From: Dolomedes plantarius
Lineage: Eukaryota > Arthropoda > Arachnida > Araneae > Dolomedidae
Length of the DNA stretch: 64,000 nt
Reading direction: 5' to 3'
Assembly: GCA_907164885.2 (NCBI GenBank)
Contig: OU015498.1
Coordinates: 128,863,651 to 128,927,650 of the forward strand
Part shown: positions 34,249 to 46,610 of the stretch, piece by piece
Layout: every line of letters starts with the position of its first letter
Numbering within the stretch: the first letter of the stretch is position 1
Made by a program: the position numbers and the translations under genes
The notes under the pieces: generated by a model
Told to the model about the DNA's origin: nothing
Database searches by the model: none
Seen by the model: only the letters and a program-made list of their open reading frames with translations

Positions 34249-35095
34249 CCGGGTGGTTATAATTACACTTCCCCAATAGACGACATCTTACAGCGCAAAC
34301 GGGTGAACGGAATGCAACGAAATTTTGTGTATGGGCTATACACGAGATGCGCTCATGGAATTTCGAAAAAAAAATTAGCTCCAAAGTATCGACTAGAGGG
34401 CGTTTTTTCGAGAAAAACATGATATTTAGCACAATAAATGACCAAAATGGAATGCATAAACAATTTGAACGTTGATTGACTAGTTTTCGATCACCTTCTC
34501 ATCGTACCACATTAAATGAAGGTAGTGAAATAAATAACAGTACGCCTTTGGTGTTTAAGCGAAAAAAACGATTGAGTTTGCAGAAACAGGTACAGATTAT
34601 GACGAAATGTCACAAGAGGAGCTAGTTTTTACTCGTGTCCAAGATAATGTAAGGTAAGGTTAATGTTTTCCTTACATCACGCTTCATGTGTCATTACGCG
34701 TCATGTTGGAAGCATCACAACTCATCTGTTACGATCTGCTATTGAACACGCTGTCCATCGACTTGAAATTTTCCAGGTGAATGAAGGTGGTCATGTGGAT
34801 CAGCTTACCCTACATCGTCATGAACACGATTAACAACTGCTCCTCTTGTGCAATTTCGTCCTAATCTGTTCTTGTTTCTGCAAACTGAACTGTTTTTGTT
34901 TCTCCCTTACTTTTACTTAAAGTGGTTCGATGATAAGGTGATCAGAAACTAGTCAATGAATGTTAATATTGTTCCTGTATTCCGTTTTGGTCGTTTATTG
35001 TGTTAAATTTCATGTTTTTCCCGTTATAGCCCATATAAAAAATTTCGATGCATTCCGTTTACCAGTTTGCGCTGTAGGATGCCGTAATTAAGGAT
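34249..35095. mobile_element. Large foldback (inverted duplication)
   Basis: Bases about 34285-34660 return as the reverse complement at about 34795-35095 with many differences. Matched stretches include TTACAGCGCAAAC, CGGAATGCA and GAGTTTGCAGAAACA. The outer left edge GGGTGGTTATAATTACAC looks like a TcMar terminal repeat. The centre is near 34720. No coding sequence. It may be a non-autonomous foldback element or a head-to-head pair of transposon ends. The right arm runs into the Tc1 element. Confidence 0.65.
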
Positions 35096-36142
35096 ACCTA
35101 CGTAGTAACGAGTTGGGCCTCCTCTGCCCTTGATAACGGCTGCCACACGACGAGGCATAGATTCAACAAGTTTCTGGAAACGTTCCACGGGAATGGCTTG
35201 CCAAATATTGGCTAAAGCTGTCCATAATTCAGTAAGGTTCTTTGGTGGTGTGTGATGGCCTTTCACGCCTTGTTACAAAACATCCCAAAGATGCTCAATA
35301 GGATTTAAGTCTGGGCTTCTTGGTGGCCAATTCATGACAGAGAAGTCAGAGGAATGCTCATCCAACCAGCCAGTAGCCAACCGGGACTTGTGAGAGGTAC
35401 AGTTGTCTTGCTGGAAAACTCCATTACCGTGCGGATAACAGAACAGCATAAACGGATGGAGGTGATCACCCAGCATCTCTACGTACCGAATTGCATTGAG
35501 GGAGGTTGGTACACGCACCAAAGATCCCAAACTGTGCCATGAAAAAACACCCCACACCATGATTGAGCCACCATGCCCTTGTAGATTTGCAGCCAGGCGT
35601 GCAGGATCCATGGCTTCATGAGCCTGACGGCATATTCTCAGCCTCCCGTCGGCGTTAAGTAGTCGGAATCGAGACTCATCACCCCATGCTACTCGTTTCC
35701 AGTTCTCTACACTCCAGTCTCTGTGCTCTCTTGCCCAGGCAAGACGTGTAGCCCGATGGCGAGTATAGAGCAATGGTACTCTCGTAGGTCGACGGCTCCC
35801 GAAACCCATACGGTGAAGCGAGCGTTGCACAGTCCGTTTACTGACTGTACGACTGGCACCGTCATTAAACTGGGTGGTAATTTGAGCTAATGTTTGGCTT
35901 CGCTGGCTACGTACAATACGCCTGAGCCGTCTCTCACCACGCACTGTCAAGGCTAATTGTCCTTTGCAGTTTGCCCGATCTCTAGTTTTTTTCCCGCCAT
36001 CCATGTATTCTTGGTATACTCTTGACACTGTCGAACTGGAAAATCCTAGCTGTCTGACGATTTCGGAAATTGAATGGCCCATGCGTCGCGCACCTACGAT
36101 TTGTCCACGATCGAAGGCGTCTAAATCAGGCATTTTACCCAT
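35024..36142 (-). pseudogene. Near-intact Tc1-like transposase (D..D36E) with one in-frame stop
   Basis: From ATG 36142 (MGKMPDLDAFDRG) 289 codons run to a TAA at 35273-35275. The frame then continues unchanged to the C-terminus (PPKNLTELWTALANIW, LVESMPRRVAAVIKGRGG). HTH motif at residues 21-43 (MGHSISEIVRQLGFSSSTVS) and a second at about 90-110. Catalytic Asp155 in WGDESRF, Asp246 in QQDNCTSHKS, Glu283 in NPIEHLWD: 36 residues between the last two. All three acidic residues are present. The single TAA, six codons after the Glu, removes the C-terminal tail. Best candidate here for a recently active DNA transposase. Confidence 0.85.
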
Positions 36143-36285
36143 ACTGGCTATTCCAACAACTACTTCAGAACAACCACAGTACGCGCTATATATGCAGTTA
36201 CCACAGCGCCCTCACTTGCGCATACATGATGCGCAGCGCTACACAATTTGCATAGGCTTTGCTATCCCTAATTCAGTGGCACTTC
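36143..36285 (-). repeat. 5' flank and terminal repeat of the Tc1 element
   Basis: The terminal sequence, read on the minus strand, is CACTGAAGTGCCACTGAATT at 36285-36266, next to TA repeats. A similar but diverged block (GCCGTAATTAAGGATAC) lies at the other end near 35080. The intervening 100 bases are an untranslated leader. Confidence 0.6.
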
Positions 36286-36286
36286 A

Positions 36287-36372
<86 letters not shown>
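36286..36372. repeat. (TA)n microsatellite
   Basis: About 43 TA units between two elements with terminal repeats. Confidence 0.95.
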
Positions 36373-36373
<1 letters not shown>

Positions 36374-36375
<2 letters not shown>

Positions 36376-38691
36376 GGTGGAGCGAAAAAAATTTTTTATT
36401 ATGTTTTTCTCCCTGTATCGTCAATCATTGATCCATGGCCCAAAATGCAAAAGTGCAAAATTTCAACCTGTCTTGATAATATCTTCAGATAGTGCACTAG
36501 AATCGAAATTTTGCAATGTAGTATAAAAAGGTGACATTTAAAAACGTGGTTATAAAACTCAATTATTTATTTTTTATTTAATTTTATTTCTTACGCTAAT
36601 TAAACATATTATATTAAAAAGCATTTAAGGAATAGACTCCTTCTGAATAATGTTTAAGTGTCCTTTTCAGAAGTTTTTTGGACTTTCTTTTTCATGAAAA
36701 TATTGAGATTTTGTCTCAAAAGGTGGCGAGTCTTGCCTAGCTTTTATCTTGGTTGTTATATAATCGTCTCTTGCCTTTGGGCCATAAACGGAAAATGCAG
36801 CCTCAGTTACTACCTTTATACACCGCCGTTTAGTATCTGTCTATATATAGTAGGAAATCGTCTCCTGAAGAAATCATAGTCTTTATTTCTGTATTACTGT
36901 ATTTCATCGTCATTGATGATTCGGTAACATTTTCTTTCCACTAGTTTGTCAAATCGTATTAATGTAATGTTCCGATCTGAAGTTGAGGAAGCTGAAACAC
37001 GCGTACTTTACTGCATTTGGTCTGTTCTCTTGCTTTTAATGTTCTTCAAAGAGAGGGTTGTCTTATATGTAACTCTTCGTCTTGTAACATAGCTAGCAAC
37101 AAATTTTCTGGGTGTGCAAAGAATGAATTTCGTTGAATAGTTTTTAATACAACGGTCTTCAGCTCGTTTTGCAAATACGAAGATCTTCTAACCATATTAA
37201 AAACGTGGATACGCCCATATTTACAAGATGATTTAGTCTTGATTTCAAAACAAGTTGGTGCGTATACTTTCATAAAAAATTGACAAGTTCTTTCAGGTTG
37301 ACCGTTGGTTTCGTTGTTCCTACATATAAACGAAGAATCCTGTTTGCACAAGTCAGCCGTCGGGAATGTGCTAGCTTTCCTGGATCCCTGTTAGCTAAGT
37401 TAGGTGTGATTGTGCCACTAGAAATAGCTGAGCAGTTTTCATAAAAATATTTGTGATTGGTGCTTAATAATTCAGCATTAACTTCAGGCAATTCTGAAAT
37501 TACAACTTCAAAGATCACCATTTATATTCTTGGCTATTTTAAAGCCTTTTTACAATGTTTATTGAAAAACTATTTGGACCTGTCGGGGTACCATCGAGGC
37601 TGGTGAAAAGATGACGGAGTGATAATTCATTAGCGTGTAATAGGCACTGTACCAGTCGATTAAGATAATTTTCCAATAGTACAATGACACCGTTTTTCTG
37701 TCCTGAATTAACAGCAGTACCGTCATATCCAATTGCCATCAACGATGTATGAAATTCGAAACTTTTTCCTAGTAATTCAACTATATTTTTTTAATCGTAA
37801 TTGCATTACCGGAATCAAGTGAAAGATGTCCTATGTACTTAGAATATGGCTCAGAAATCAAAGAAATATGTTCTTCAGTCTTCTGATGTGATCTATTTTC
37901 TGTCTTAGCCAGGACTAAAGTTTTAATTTTTACGGCCGTCAAAATAAAGCGAGGATATAGGTTGTTGGCCGCTTAACCGTTGCAGGTTATGACGCAGTTT
38001 TCGACGTTCGCTGCGTACTTTATGTCGATCTATTACTTTTGATGAGCTGTCACTACTGATAATATTTAAATTCTGCATTGCAGCGTTTACTATGATTACT
38101 GCTGAGCGATCAGAAATCCCAGTTCGATCTCAAGATGTTGTTAGATTTTGTAGCCTATGTCTCATTTGGATCGTTTCTTGCTGCTTTTTTGGTCACTGGC
38201 AGGGTTTGAAATGGAAAATTTATCTGGATTAGTTTCAGTAGATCTTTCAGAAGGGCGTTCTAAGACTGGGGAAAACTGTGGTGGGTTGATAGAACTAATA
38301 TCTTCTCCGTTGTGTTGTAAGATAGCGCCAGTCTAGAAGTGCAGCATTCGTCTAACATTATGTAAAATTGGCTTAAAATGTAAACCAAATGCAAGTAATG
38401 TAGTCAGAACTGTTGGTAAATTTTTATTAAAAATACAGTATAGGACAGTGCAAAAACCTACAATGACAAATTTGGGACAAAAATTTTAAAATATGTCTCT
38501 CAATTGAGGTTAGAATGAAGAACTGAAAATGAGGGGCTTTTTACCCTCTCATGTCGTGCGCCAACTGAAGATAAAGTCTTAGACAACTGTTTTTTGGCAT
38601 AGATGATGTTCTATTATTGCATCAACAAATAATAATACAGGAATAAAGAAAAAATAAAAAAATTTAAAATTCGCCTTTTTCGCTCCACCCT
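36374..38691 (-). mobile_element. DNA transposon with AGGGTGGAGCG ends, superfamily uncertain
   Basis: AGGGTGGAGCGAAAAA at 36374-36389 is inverted at 38676-38691. The ends recall the hAT pattern CAGGG. Both sides are TA repeat, which hides any 8-bp duplication. The interior encodes a broken minus-strand protein. Length 2.3 kb. Confidence 0.75.
37046..38160 (-). pseudogene. Broken transposase-like protein (GxDGTxVN family)
   Basis: In order on the minus strand: GISDRSAVIIVNAAMQNLNI (about 38125), SSLYFDGRKN, a frameshift, HISLISEPYSKYIGHLSLDS, then AIGYDGTAVNSGQKNGVIV and LHANELSLRHLFTSLDG (37742-37539), then LAHSRRLTCANRILRLYV (37521-37270) and further pieces to 37046. The blocks GxDGTxVNxGxxxG, LHxNELPLRHLF and AHSRxLTxANRxLRL are, as I recall, hallmarks of an unnamed protein family common in arthropod genomes. 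FDGR and the GxDGT block may hold catalytic Asp residues; this is a guess. At least four frame breaks occur. Not functional. Confidence 0.6.
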
Positions 38692-38692
38692 G

Positions 38693-38806
<114 letters not shown>

Positions 38807-39072
38807 CTCAAAACAATTAGGGGAGCACATTGTTTTAACGAAATTACGAAAATACTTACACCGATAAGTAACATAAAATAAATCATCCATAATTTAAAGC
38901 CTAGCAGGAAACAGAAGAAGAAAACTTCATATGCAAATCAAAGTTCATGACGTCAAAAACCAGAAAAAGAACATAAGGGCGGAAATCGGGATGTTGCAGA
39001 AACATCTGTTTCACTGCCTTAACTGTGAAATTCGATTGCTCAGTTATTCTTTTGAGAAAAGGTGACTTGAAA

Positions 39073-40103
39073 ATGTCTGAACAACGTGATTTACCGGAAT
39101 CCATGGCAAGGCGTATTATAGGCAGTCGTGAATCCGGGAAAACACAACGTAGTGTCGCGGACGCTGTTGGAGTCGCCAGAAGTGTCGTTACAAGGCCGTG
39201 GAATCGATTCTAAGAAACAGGGAATGTTAGACATTGACTAGGACAAGGTCGGCCATGCGGCACTACAACAACTGATGACCGGTATATACTGTTAACAGCT
39301 CGTCGAAACAGAACAGACAATGCTACTCAGCTGCAAAGACAGTTGCTCTTGGCAACAGGGCGAAGGGTGTCCAGCCAAACAGTACGTAATAGGCTTCATC
39401 AGGAAGGTATCTATGCACGTAGGCCAATGGTCTGCATTCCGTTGACCTCAGGCCACCGTGTGGCCCGAAGAGATGGGGTGCTGAACATCGAGATTGGGGG
39501 CAACATGACTGGAGCCAAGTGCTGTTTACAGACGAGTCCCGATTCAGTCTGGAGTGTGACACCCTACGTGTTTTGGTACGGAAGAAAAGGGGCACTCGAA
39601 ATAACCCCACATTCGTTCGTGAAAGGTCACAATACAGACGAGCTAGTTTTATGGTATGGGGTGGAATCAGCATAGATGGACGTACGGACCTGCATATCAT
39701 TCAGAATGGTACTTTGACGGCCCGAAGGTATGCAGACGAGATACTGAGACCTAATGTCATACCTTACGCTTCAGCCATCGGAGATTCCTTTGTTTTCCAG
39801 TATGATAATGCCAGACCGCATTCAGCTCGTCTTGTGGAGAACATGCTTGAAGCTGAAACAATACAGCGTATGGAATGGCCAGCGTGATCTCCTGACCTGA
39901 ATCCAATCGAGCATGTTTGGGACATGCTCGGACGACGCATTTCTGCGAGACCAAGGCCTCTTTTTAATCTCAGAGACTTGGAGATTGCACATCTTGAGGA
40001 GTGGAACAGTATTCCCCAAAGTCTTATCGATAACATCAGCGCATCCATGGGAAACAGGTGTGCAGCAGTCTTAGCTGTTCGAGGAGACCACACGCCATAT
40101 TAA
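39073..40103 (+). pseudogene. Tc1-like transposase (D34E), frameshifted, one stop in the catalytic motif
   Basis: ATG 39073 starts MSEQRDLPESMARRIIGSRE with an HTH (KTQRSVADAVGVARSVV). A frameshift region follows (39200-39500; ARRPMVCIPLTSGHR). From 39519 the frame reads LFTDESRFSLECD (first Asp), FMVWGGISIDGRTDL, FQYDNARPHSARLVENML (second Asp), then EWPA, TGA, SPDLNPIEHVWDMLGRR (Glu) and on to TAA 40103. The TGA (39886-39888) replaces an Arg codon (CGA to TGA) between the second Asp and the Glu, 34 residues apart. It looks like a CpG-type decay change. Catalytic residues are otherwise present. Confidence 0.85.
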
Positions 40104-40277
40104 AAATCTTGCATCATTTCTAAACAATACTTTCTTTTTATCGTTTACATATACCAAATTGTTGCCCTAAATCCTCTTTTCATGTTTTTTCCATATTTTC
40201 AAAGAATTAAAGCTTAATTACAAAAATTTTTACGTCTTTTTTTCTGTATTGCGGACTTTTTTTCTGTATTCCTTGTT

Positions 40278-40337
40278 ATTGGCATAAAATGGATAGTACA
40301 CGCATTGATACGCGTGTACTATCCATTTTATGCCAAT
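40278..40337. other. Perfect 26-bp inverted repeat with 8-base loop
   Basis: 40278-40303 and 40312-40337 are exact reverse complements, starting ATTGGCATAAAATGG and separated by ATTGATAC. It lies between the transposase stop and the right terminal repeat of the Tc1 element. As RNA it would form a strong hairpin. Function unknown. Confidence 0.9.
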
Positions 40338-40398
40338 TCGTGGCTGTCTCGCACGTTTTTCTTAACTTCTTTGCTTGCTTCCCTAATTTTTTCGAGCA

Positions 40399-42227
<1,829 letters not shown>

Positions 42228-42250
42228 TATATATATATATATATATATAT
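42228..42250. repeat. Short (TA)n tract between transposons
   Basis: About 11 TA units. A similar tract follows at 43171-43187. Confidence 0.9.
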
Positions 42251-43170
42251 AGGGTGATTTTTTTAAAACTGACACTACTCAGAGCCATCTGTAGCGTGAT
42301 CTATCAGTCGGAATTCCACAAAAATTGATAGAGGGACTAAGGACGACATGGGAAAGACTTACCGTGAGAAACAAAATGTTCCAAAACTCGCCGATAGGGG
42401 ACGATATGGTGCTGTTGTTGTCGGCACACCAGAGATTTGCACAAAAGGCAAGTAAAACATCAAAATACAAATTCACGACTATGTAGTCGACAGCAGGGCC
42501 AGTATTTCGGACTATAAAGATAAGGGATAAATACCGAAAAAGTTATAAGCAGAGAAATGAATAACAAAGAAATTTCACTGCAACACTGCTGTATGCAGCA
42601 AATTCACTTCTCTCTCTTTCAACGTGACCACAGTCCTGGTGGACGACACATTGTATCCTGAACACTAAGTTCTCAACGGCCAAGCGTAACATGTCACCAG
42701 GATTGTTCATCAAAGTCCGGGATATGTTGTCCTTTAGGGCAGCCAAGTTCGAGACTCCACCAAGATCACACCTTAGACTTTAAATAACCCCACAGAAAAA
42801 TGTCACATGGGTTAGGTCCGGGGAGCAAGGGGGTCATGCAAGAGGAACAAAGCGACTGATGGCCCTTTCTTATGTAATGCAAAGAAGCAACAAATTCAAC
42901 ACTTTATAGCCCAAAATACTGGCACTGATGTCGACTACGTCGTCATGAATTTGTAATTTGATGTTTTACTTGCTTTTTATGCAAAATCTCGAGTGCCCCA
43001 ACAAAAACTCCATATCTTTCCTCATCGGCGACTTTTCGAACTTTTTTTTTCAAGGAAACTCTTTCCCATGTCTTCCTTAGTCCCTCTATCAATTAATTTT
43101 CTTGGAATTCCGGCTGATACGTCGCGCTACACATGGCTCTGAGTAGTGTCAGTTTAAAAAAATCACCCTG
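42251..43170 (-). mobile_element. Deleted Tc3-like transposon with about 200-bp inverted ends
   Basis: AGGGTGATTTTTTTAAAACT at 42251 is matched in inverse at the right end to 43170, followed inward by ACTCAGAGCCAT and GGAATTCC. The interior (minus, about 42840-42543) reads PNPCDIFLWGYLKSKV, a stop, then AALKDNISRTLMNNPGDMLR, the C-terminus of a Tc3-like transposase. The rest of the gene is missing. Length 920 bp. Confidence 0.75.
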
Positions 43171-43187
43171 TATATATATATATATAC

Positions 43188-45140
43188 ATAAATAAATGCG
43201 TGAGAAACAAACTTAAGCTGTTTAAAAATACTTACAAGAGAAAAAGAACTTTTCATGTACCATGTTCTTAAATTTTCTGTTGAATCATATAAACTTGACA
43301 ATTCTATGTATTAATAAATACTTTTTAAAAAATTTTTGATGAATTATCCCATTAACTTGAAAGAAAATGAAGTTAATTGGAAGTTAACTTGCGTTTAACA
43401 TTTCGTTCCCGTCCCGGCCGATAGATGGTTGCACCACTTACAAAACAAAATTAACTGAAAATGAATTCAAATCTGCTTAAAGATGGCTGAAAGTATTAAA
43501 ATTATGCATTGTAATCGAGTTCTGAGCTATTCTAAAAGTTTCAAATGTCTAGCTAGACAGGAAGTTAGTTAAAAATCGATTGCAAGATTTGTACTGGACA
43601 AACACACACACAAACAAGAGAGCGAGTTAATAAAAACATGGTAATAAATAACATAAATGAAACCGATTCTTGAAATGAAGCTATTTTTGAAATTTAAAAA
43701 ATAATAAATTGTAATAAAGAGTGTGTTTTATATTTCACATCAATACTTTCAAAGGTAATCTCTGTATAGGTGTCTTATGAAAGCGTTTTGTTCCTAGAAT
43801 GTTGAAATTTTTCATAAAATAAATTATGAATCCTCTATAAACTCACAAATCTAAATTGCAGGACTTCTTAGGGGTAAAAACAAAACTAAAATGAACCTTC
43901 TAAACCGGCAAAATTCTTCTAAAAATTTATAAATACTTAGTATTTTTATTTGCAGGAAAAAAACTACTTATAGAAAGTTTTTGCGTGATATTGAGATAAA
44001 CTGTTAGTTAAAAGGAAAGTTCTCCAGAAAATCGCGTTAAATAGTCGTTTATTACAAGGAGCTTTCCCAAATAGATTTTTAAATCGTTTTGCACCAAGAT
44101 AATAGTAAAAAATAAGGAATAAAAAATTTATTCGTAGAAAACAAATTGAGTAGTGAAAAAATGAAATGCGATACACAAAGTAAAAGTTAAAAAACAAAAA
44201 AAACTCTTATCATCTTTTTCTGCAGGGTCAACAGATGAAGCAATATTGTAAAAGTGTTTTCCTTGTTCGTAACAACGTTTACCTATATTGGATGGTCATA
44301 AGTCATACATGTTATTTGTGCGAGCTGCTGATTTAGATTAAAAATAATATTTTTGTTTCTGATCTCAGCTTTTATAATACAATATTTTCTATAGTACTAT
44401 CATCATATTTTTGTTCCCGTTATCGAAACTTATATTAAATTGCTAAAATTTGCTAAACGAAAAAAGTTTCTTTGGAAATGGCGAAATATATTTTAAGTGT
44501 ACAAAAAATATTTCGTCTATTAAATAAAAAATTAACATATTATATTTATAAAGAAACTTTTTAAATAGTAAGTAATTTTATTTTTATTTTTTTTTTCTTA
44601 GAAATATTTCTTTTCTTATTCAAAGCAGACATGAGTTTTTAATATTGTAGAAACATGCTATGATAACATTATTTTTTTGTGTAAACAATTTTCTGATAAG
44701 TTTTGTGAAAGGTTAGTAAATTTTTTATGAAAATATCGACAGATTAACTTGCCTGGAGCTTGATGTATAGCTTTAGAATTGCTTATAATGTGAAGTCCAT
44801 GATATTCAATGGTAGTTATGAAATTCGTTGATAATCAAAACTCTTTTAAGTACAGATTATTTGCACTGAACTTGTTTAAAAAAAGGAAAAATTTGGTTGA
44901 TAATATTTGATCTTTTCTGAATACGTGCAATCAAAAGAAAATTTCCGATCATCAGTTTTTATTCATGTGTTTTTACTCAATGTAGATATAGCTTATATTT
45001 AACCAATTTTATTCGTAGTAAATCTTATATGGGTCTAATTGCAATATTAAGCTGTTATTTTTTTCTCCTGGGCTAGACTTTTGTCAAATTACAACCATCA
45101 GTCTCTTTAGGGCATTTCAATTAGAAAAGTAGTATTAATA
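43188..45140. other. No gene recognised
   Basis: Very AT-rich, short frames only, without recognisable repeat ends. Confidence 0.5.
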
Positions 45141-45420
45141 TCAGCAGACAAAAAGCCTGCGCAAAGTTCTGGGCAACTGCGGAGGTGGGCACCAGTGTTA
45201 TCGTTGATGCCACATAGCCAGCCTGTCACAATGAAAATTCCAACCGAACCAGTACGGTAAAGGTGGCTCTGTCAATGATCGTGGCTTCTTTTGAGTCGAA
45301 AATTCGCCACGTCCACAGCTCTGGGTACGCCAGGGGGAACGGTTTACCTCAATAAGCAGCCCCAAGTGTTTTGACCGGTTAACTCACTAGAGAGGCCCCG
45401 GCCTACATGATTTGATGTTA
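45141..45420. other. GC-richer island, unidentified
   Basis: About 280 bases of clearly higher GC than either flank, without a coding frame. It could be an old SINE or an RNA-derived repeat; no tRNA boxes are convincing. Confidence 0.3.
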
Positions 45421-45486
45421 GAATTTATAGGTCTCTACAATCATAAGATGTTCAAATGTATTTGCATTATTTATTTATATGTTACC

Positions 45487-46610
45487 GCTAAAGTGCAGAA
45501 ATCAGTTAATATGCACATTACCTAGCTAATTTGCAGATTAACTGATTTGCTCCGTTAAAGTGCGGAAAATTGTTTCATTTCTCAAATTACCTAGGTAATC
45601 TGAAAATTACCTAGAAATTCTGCACATTACCTAATAGGCACTCGTTAAAGTGAAAATAAGATCTTTGCTGGAACAACAGCAACGTTTCTGTACGCTTAAA
45701 TTAACATAATGTTATTTATTTATTTTTCGATATCTAAAGAATCAATACAATCAAACAATCAACAAATCAGTCGGTAGAATTAACCATCAATCAATAAAAA
45801 AACTATGATAGAAAGAATCAAACGGTTTAAAATACTATCACAAACAAGGAAATGAATTTGCAAAGACTATGATAAAATTATGCTTACTTATTATTGCAAT
45901 CTAAAGATTTTTGACATTTTGAATTACATAGCAATTGGTTTTTGCGACAAGTACACCTATTTGTGGTACATTTAGATTACACTCACATTTTCTGAAACCC
46001 TGCCCAGTACCAAAGGAATGTTTTATTGCTGTTTGACTTAATATTTCAACAGCAGGGACATCTTCTTTCGTTAAAAATCTTTCTTTGCAAACACTGAATT
46101 CAGATCTTGCATACAATTGTTTTAAAATACCCGTTTGAGTACCAAGTTTATAAAAGCCATCCTCTGTTTTAGTAATAACCACAGCTAAAATCGAGTCATC
46201 GGTCATCAGTTTTTGCTCTTTCTTCTTCGGGTACTTTAATACTCTTGAAGAATCTTTTCTTCATTTTACTCACCAATTCGGTGCTTGCTTGCATACAAAT
46301 GCACTCGCTAACAGGTAGAGAAGAATTTGAAAACAGAATTAATTATGCTACACATTGGCAACCGACGCAAATTATGAGAAATCAAAATAACGGGCGACGA
46401 CAAGACGCTGGCGAAACCAAACTAAAAGTGGAGAAAGAGAGGAAAGGAGCAGGGAAAGGAAATGAGAGAAACAAACTTTTGATCTTTAACGATACAGAAG
46501 CCGTTAATGGGCACATTTCCTAGGTAAAATACCGAAAACTCTTGATCCCGCACTTTAACGGAGCAAATCAGTTAATCTGCAGATTAGCAAGGTAATGTGC
46601 ACATTAACGG
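45487..46610 (-). mobile_element. TIR element with nested inverted ends
   Basis: About 70 bases at 45505-45575 (GCACATTACCTAGCTAATTT, TTAACTGATTTGCTCCGTTA) recur inverted at about 46537-46609. The left end also pairs with itself (45487-45510 against 45538-45563). Motif CATTACCTAG recurs at least four times. The interior carries only the C-terminus of a Ginger-like protein, so it is a non-autonomous derivative. No target duplication was identified. Confidence 0.7.
45904..46210 (-). pseudogene. C-terminal fragment of a Ginger/KRBA2-like integrase protein
   Basis: The minus strand reads GFYKLGTQTGILKQLYARSE, CKERFLTKEDVPAVEI and AIKHSFGTGQGFRKCEC. After a one-base frame change it becomes CTTNRCTCRKNQLLCNSKCQ, a CXC-like cysteine array. 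This order (RNQFxxCxERFxxxxEVP, GxGQGF, then cysteines) is what I know at the C-terminus of Ginger-type transposon proteins and KRAB-A domain-containing protein 2-like sequences. The integrase core is missing. A cysteine-rich tail also ends the unrelated protein at 238-2791. Confidence 0.6.

Noticed and set aside
39323..40093. Minus-strand frames of 65-125 codons
   Set aside because: Antisense of the Tc1 transposase at 39073-40103.
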